Positions 5,601 through 8,688 of a stretch of 8,688 nucleotides of DNA are shown here, piece after piece. The notes beneath the pieces were generated by a model. It had not been told where the DNA came from and made no database searches. It saw only the letters and a program-made list of their open reading frames with translations. The position numbers were made by a program, and so were the translations under genes. Source of the stretch: Rhodoferax sp. (lineage in GTDB: Bacteria; Pseudomonadota; Gammaproteobacteria; Burkholderiales; Burkholderiaceae_C); assembly GCA_029865675.1 (NCBI GenBank), contig JARXAU010000049.1, positions 1 to 8,688 on the forward strand, read 5' to 3'. Position 1 is the stretch's first letter; each line of letters opens with the position of its first letter.

Positions 5601-6763
5601 AGTTTTACCCCCACTCCCGCCAAACGGGCACCGTGCAGGTGCGCATGATCAGCGTGCTTTTTATGGGCTTTGCCTTGCTGCTGGTTTGGGCTGCCTGGTT
5701 TGAAATAGACCAAACCGTGCGTGCGCAAGGCCAGATCGTGCCCAGCGCGCGCACCCAGATCATCCAAGCGGCCGACGGCGGTGTGCTGGAGAAGCTCACT
5801 GTGGCTGAAGGCCAAGCGGTGGTGGCCGGCGAAGTGTTGGCGGTGCTAGAAAAAGAGCGCGCTAATGCCGGTGTGGATGAGAGCCGCGCTCGGGTGGCCG
5901 CGTTGGCGGCAGCGCTGGCCCGCGCGCGGGCCGAGGCCCAATCGATTGCGCCTGTGTTTAGCAGCGAGAGCCGCAAATACCCCGAGGTGGTGGCCGAACA
6001 GCTGGCCCTGTACCGGCAAAAGCGACTGGGGCTGGAGGCGGATTTGGCTACTTTGCAAGAAACCCTGGCCTCCGCGCGCGAGGAAATGCAGCTCAACGAG
6101 CGCCTGTTTGCCAGCGGTGACGTGAGCCGCATCGACCTGATGCGCGCCAAGCGCCAAGTGGTGGAACTGGAGGGAAAAATGGCCTCTACCCGCAATAAAT
6201 ACCTGCAGGACGCCCGCCAAGAGGCCACCAAAATCCAAGATGAGCTGAGTTCCACCCGCTTCAAACTCGACGAGCGCCAAAGCGTCTTGCAGCACACTGA
6301 GCTGACCGCGCCCATGGACGGCGTGGTCAAAAGCCTGAAGATCAACACCATTGGCGGCGTGCTCCGTGCCGGTGATGAGCTGATGCAGATATCGCCCACC
6401 GAAGGGGACTTGGTGCTCGAACTCAAGGTCATGCCGGTGGACATTGGCGGCTTGTCGGTGGGCCTGCCCGCATCCATCAAACTTGACGCGTTTGACTATT
6501 CCATCTACGGCAGCCTGATCGGTAAGCTGGACTACATCAGCTCAGACACCCTGACCGAGCAAGGCCCCAAGGGCGAGGTGTCGGTGTTTTACCGGGCCCG
6601 CGTGACTGTCAGTCCTCAGAACAACAACCCCAAACTCTCCCGCGCGGACCTCAAGCCGGGCATGACCGCCTTGGTCGACATCCAGACCGGCAGCCGCTCG
6701 GTGCTGACGTATTTGGTCAAGCCCATTACCAAGGCGTTTCAAGGTGCGGCCAGCGAGCGCTAG
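5597..6763 (+). CDS. HlyD/LapC-like membrane-fusion protein of the type I secretion system
   Basis: Periplasmic adaptor that would link the ABC transporter to the TolC-like channel. Of its 388 residues, about 17-35 form a single transmembrane helix after a short cytoplasmic N-terminus, as is typical of T1SS adaptors. The split lipoyl domain is seen at about 45-90 (QGQIVPS, ADGGVLEKLTVAEGQAV) and about 236-267 (LTAPMDGVVKSL, GGVLRAGDELMQI). Between them is a long coiled coil (about 93-232) rich in Ala, Arg, Glu and Leu. The C-terminal beta-barrel part ends with LKPGMTALVDIQTG and a LVKPI close, a family hallmark. A strong AGGAG (5585-5589) lies 7 nt before the ATG, and the start overlaps the ABC gene stop by 4 nt, which suggests matched synthesis of the subunits. 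Confidence 0.92.
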   Translation: MKFYPHSRQTGTVQVRMISVLFMGFALLLVWAAWFEIDQTVRAQGQIVPSARTQIIQAADGGVLEKLTVAEGQAVVAGEVLAVLEKERANAGVDESRARVAALAAALARARAEAQSIAPVFSSESRKYPEVVAEQLALYRQKRLGLEADLATLQETLASAREEMQLNERLFASGDVSRIDLMRAKRQVVELEGKMASTRNKYLQDARQEATKIQDELSSTRFKLDERQSVLQHTELTAPMDGVVKSLKINTIGGVLRAGDELMQISPTEGDLVLELKVMPVDIGGLSVGLPASIKLDAFDYSIYGSLIGKLDYISSDTLTEQGPKGEVSVFYRARVTVSPQNNNPKLSRADLKPGMTALVDIQTGSRSVLTYLVKPITKAFQGAASER

Positions 6764-7682
6764 TCTTGCCGCAGACCGGCATGCGGCGGGCAAAGGTATT
6801 TTTTACCTTTGCATGGGGGTTTTGGTGTTCTCTGTCCAAGATGCCATCGTCAAACAAGTCAGCGGTGCCTACCCCTTAACGCAGGTGGTGTTTGTTCGGT
6901 CGTGCGTGTCTGTGCCGCTCCTGTTGTGGCTGGTACAGCGCGAGGGCGGGTGGCAGCCACTTTTTTCCTCTCCATGGACGCCGCTCTTGCTGCGTGCGCT
7001 GATCATGCTGGGAGCGTACACGGCGTACTACATGGCGTTTCCCGCGCTGCCCTTGGCCGACGCTGTGGCCCTGTATTTCACCGTGCCGCTCTTTGTTACC
7101 GCATTGGCCGGGCCGTTTTTAGGAGAACACTCGCGCTGGCGGGTCTGGGTTGCAGTGCTGCTGGGCTTTGTCGGGGTGATGGTCATGTTGCAGCCCGGCA
7201 GTGGCTTGTTTGAGCCTGCGGCGCTTTTGTCGCTGCTGTCCGCGGCACTCTATGGTTCTGCCATGCTGATGGCACGTAGCTATGGCACTCACGTGTCTGC
7301 CGGGGTGATGGCGTTCTTTCAGAACGCAGTGTTTCTGGTCGGGTCGGGCGTGGCGGCGCTGGTGTTCCAGGCCTTGCAACTGGCCTCTGCCAGTCACCCC
7401 AGCGTGGTGTTTTTGGTACGGCCTTGGGTAGAGCTTGCGCCTTGGGACGCCGCGCTGATGGCCGTGTGTGGCGTGGTGTCCGCTGTGGGCACCGTGTTTT
7501 TGACCAACGCCTACCGCGTGGCGCGCGCCAGCACAGTTACGCCCTTCGAGTACACCGGCATGTTGTGGGCGCCGCTGTGGGGCTTTGTGTTCTTTAGCGA
7601 GGTGCCGCGCGCCACCACCGTGGCCGGTGCGGCGGTGATTGTGGTGGCGGGCTTGCTGGCCCTGCGCGCAGCCCAGAGATAA
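6744..7682 (+). CDS. EamA/DMT-superfamily membrane transporter
   Basis: A hydrophobic protein of 312 residues with about ten membrane helices in two EamA repeats (roughly 18-150 and 160-310), as in drug/metabolite transporters. Recognisable pieces are FSVQDAIVKQ and TQVVFVRS in the first repeat, ADAVALYFTVPLFVTALAG in the middle, and TNAYRVARAS with VTPFEYTGMLWA in the second. The substrate cannot be read from the sequence. The chosen start is a GTG, with AAGG (6731-6734) about 9 nt upstream; the next in-frame ATG at 6813 would cut into the first membrane helix. The start lies 20 bp inside the HlyD-like gene, so this gene is probably transcribed with the secretion operon and translationally coupled to it, although nothing known links such a permease to T1SS function. 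It may be there by read-through only. Confidence 0.85.
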   Translation: MRPASASLAADRHAAGKGIFYLCMGVLVFSVQDAIVKQVSGAYPLTQVVFVRSCVSVPLLLWLVQREGGWQPLFSSPWTPLLLRALIMLGAYTAYYMAFPALPLADAVALYFTVPLFVTALAGPFLGEHSRWRVWVAVLLGFVGVMVMLQPGSGLFEPAALLSLLSAALYGSAMLMARSYGTHVSAGVMAFFQNAVFLVGSGVAALVFQALQLASASHPSVVFLVRPWVELAPWDAALMAVCGVVSAVGTVFLTNAYRVARASTVTPFEYTGMLWAPLWGFVFFSEVPRATTVAGAAVIVVAGLLALRAAQR

Positions 7683-7699
7683 AAAAGCCCGGCGCCGGG
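7681..7699 (-). terminator. Factor-independent terminator of the SCP2 gene
   Basis: Read on the minus strand, the palindrome CCCGGCGCCGGG (7688-7699) is followed by C and six T (7686-7681), about 53 nt after the SCP2 stop codon. The hairpin would have a short G/C stem with a 4-nt loop. The T-tract overlaps the last two bases of the EamA stop codon on the other strand. On the plus strand the A-run precedes the palindrome and no T-run follows, so it should work mainly in the minus direction. Confidence 0.65.
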
Positions 7700-7751
7700 T
7701 TGGCGTCAGGCCTTTGCGAAGCCGCGCTGGCGGCGCGTGTGCGGGGCGGTT

Positions 7752-8048
7752 TTAGACCACGCTTTGCAGCTTCATGGCCACGCTCATGTCGCCGGCCACC
7801 TTGAGCTTGCCGCTCATGAAGCCGCTCACGGCGTTGAGCTCGCCGTCCATCATGGCTTGGAGGTTCTCTAGGCTGACGGTGATGGTGCAATCGGTATCCA
7901 TGTCGGTGTTGGACACGCTGTTAGGGGTGGACGCGCCGTCGAGAACGATGACGCCGTCGCTGCCGCAGTCGAACTTGAGGGTGGCACCCAGGCCGCTGTC
8001 GTCGCCCATTTTGGCGCGGATGGACTGGGTAATCGTTTCGAGGCTCAT
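7752..8048 (-). CDS. SCP2 sterol-carrier-like domain protein
   Basis: A small soluble protein of 98 residues made only of an SCP2 domain, a hydrophobic-pocket fold that binds lipids or acyl chains. Recognisable features are the amphipathic helix at the start (SLETITQSIRAKM), LKFDCGSDGVIVLDG, the acidic D-D-T-D stretch before ITVS, and the C-terminal GKLKVAGDMSVAMKL (80-94), which is typical of the domain. The start at 8048 fits the family length and has AAGGA (complement of about 8055-8060) upstream. The frame stays open further upstream, but that extension would overlap the divergent carboxylase gene and has no family support. Divergent arrangement with an acyl-CoA carboxylase gene suggests a general role in acyl-lipid metabolism. 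The ligand is unknown. Confidence 0.88.
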   Translation of the reverse strand: MSLETITQSIRAKMGDDSGLGATLKFDCGSDGVIVLDGASTPNSVSNTDMDTDCTITVSLENLQAMMDGELNAVSGFMSGKLKVAGDMSVAMKLQSVV

Positions 8049-8063
8049 AGGGGTTTCCTTGGG

Positions 8064-8093
8064 TTGACCGGTGGAGGGAGTTTTTATTGTAAT
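8064..8093 (+). promoter_or_regulatory. Candidate sigma70 promoter for the acyl-CoA carboxylase gene
   Basis: TTGACC (8064-8069) and TGTAAT (8088-8093) each match the consensus at 5 of 6 positions, with an 18-bp spacer. Transcription would start near 8100 and leave a leader of about 108 nt. On the minus strand the same place reads TACAAT (8092-8087), a possible -10 for the SCP2 gene without a clear -35, so the two promoters may overlap back to back. This is pattern matching only. Confidence 0.4.
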
Positions 8094-8208
8094 TAGGGCT
8101 TGTGTACCTTTGCGCGGGCCTGTCTCCTTGGTGTCGTTCTGCAGGGTGCGAAGCGCCCAAAATGCGCAACGCACGGCGCTTGTCCCCGTGCTGCAAGGAT
8201 CTGTGTTC

Positions 8209-8688
8209 ATGCCCCCAGCCTCCCGCCCCACCGCCTTGCGCTCCCAAATCAATCCACGCTCTGCGGCCTTTGCCGCCAACACCCAGCGCATGCAGGGCCT
8301 GCTCGACGAGGTCAACCGCCTGCAGGCGCAGGTGATTGCCGAGTCCGAGTCCAAGCGCGCCAAGTTTGAGCAGCGCAATCAGCTGCTGCCACGCGAACGC
8401 CTGGCGCGCCTTTTGGACCGGGGCACGCCGTTTCTCGAACTCAGCCGCCTGGCCGGCTTGAAGATGCACGACGACGATGGAAAGAAGTCGGTGCTCGGAG
8501 GCGGCTCTATCGTCGGCATTGGCGTGGTGGCGGGCAAGCGTTGCCTGGTGTCGGTGAACGACAGCGCCGTTAAAGGCGGAACCGTGGCACCCATGGGCTT
8601 GCGCAAGGCCTTGCGCGCCCAGCAAATCGCCCTGGAAAACAAGCTGCCCATGATCAACCTGGTGGAAAGCGGCGGCGCAAATTTGCTC
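8209..8688 (+). CDS. Acyl-CoA carboxylase carboxyltransferase (beta) subunit, N-terminal part
   Basis: The first 160 codons of a protein whose family is usually a little over 500 residues; the window edge cuts it. The family transfers CO2 from carboxybiotin to an acyl-CoA such as propionyl-, methylcrotonyl- or geranyl-CoA. Seen here are a helical start with RMQGLLDEVNRLQAQV, then LLPRERLARLLDRGTPFLEL (59-78), GGGSIVGIGVVAGKRCLV (97-114), NDSAVKGGTVAPMGLRKALRAQ (117-138) and LVESGGANLL (151-160), the first part of the crotonase-like carboxyltransferase domain with the CoA-site GGAN loop. The ATG has AAGGA (8195-8199) 9 nt upstream; an in-frame GTG at 8203 is a less well spaced alternative. The exact acyl substrate cannot be fixed from this part. 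A biotin-carrying partner is expected downstream. Confidence 0.9.
   Translation, partial: MPPASRPTALRSQINPRSAAFAANTQRMQGLLDEVNRLQAQVIAESESKRAKFEQRNQLLPRERLARLLDRGTPFLELSRLAGLKMHDDDGKKSVLGGGSIVGIGVVAGKRCLVSVNDSAVKGGTVAPMGLRKALRAQQIALENKLPMINLVESGGANLL

Noticed and set aside
5605..6480. Minus-strand open frame of 291 codons
   Set aside because: It is antisense to the HlyD-like gene; its Ser/Arg-rich translation matches no family and it has no separate promoter or ribosome-binding site.
8049..8378. N-terminal extension of the SCP2 frame to an ATG at 8378
   Set aside because: The extension would overlap the first 170 bp of the divergent carboxylase gene, adds no domain, and the start at 8048 has a good ribosome-binding site and gives the usual family length.

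Overview
The window reads as the chromosome of a GC-rich betaproteobacterium. Burkholderiales, probably Comamonadaceae, is my inference from the style of the proteins (the adhesin N-terminus, the short SCP2 protein and the acyl-CoA carboxylase subunit) and from G/C-rich third positions; no marker gene fixes the genus. There are no RNA genes, insertion sequences or CRISPR arrays.

The left end (1-1560, minus strand) is the first 520 codons of a very large secreted surface protein, a BapA/LapA-type biofilm adhesin, which runs off the window. It has a cytoplasmic-type 'prefix' domain, an Ala-rich linker, a Gly-rich hydrophobic stretch and then tandem alpha-helical-looking modules arranged in a higher-order repeat of about 205 residues. 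A 627-bp gene-free region (1561-2187) separates it from a divergently transcribed operon. Its first 360 bp are only about 28% G+C by hand count, and the region carries several inverted repeats, so it is the likely control region for both sides.

On the plus strand, three tightly coupled genes encode a complete type I secretion system: a TolC/LapE-like outer-membrane protein (2188-3462), a LapB/LssB-like ABC transporter with a degenerate C39 domain (3459-5600) and a HlyD/LapC-like membrane-fusion protein (5597-6763). The three overlap by ATGA junctions. The simplest reading is that this exporter secretes the divergently encoded adhesin. An EamA/DMT-family ten-helix permease (GTG start at 6744, ending 7682) overlaps the end of the HlyD-like gene and probably rides on the same transcript, with no evident functional link.

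The right end is ordinary metabolism: a minus-strand SCP2 sterol-carrier-like protein of 98 residues (7752-8048) with a factor-independent terminator that abuts the EamA stop codon, and, divergently, the first 160 codons of an acyl-CoA carboxylase carboxyltransferase subunit (8209-8688, cut by the window edge). The most unusual content is the adhesin's repeat architecture and the structured AT-rich control region. The T1SS itself belongs to a known type.
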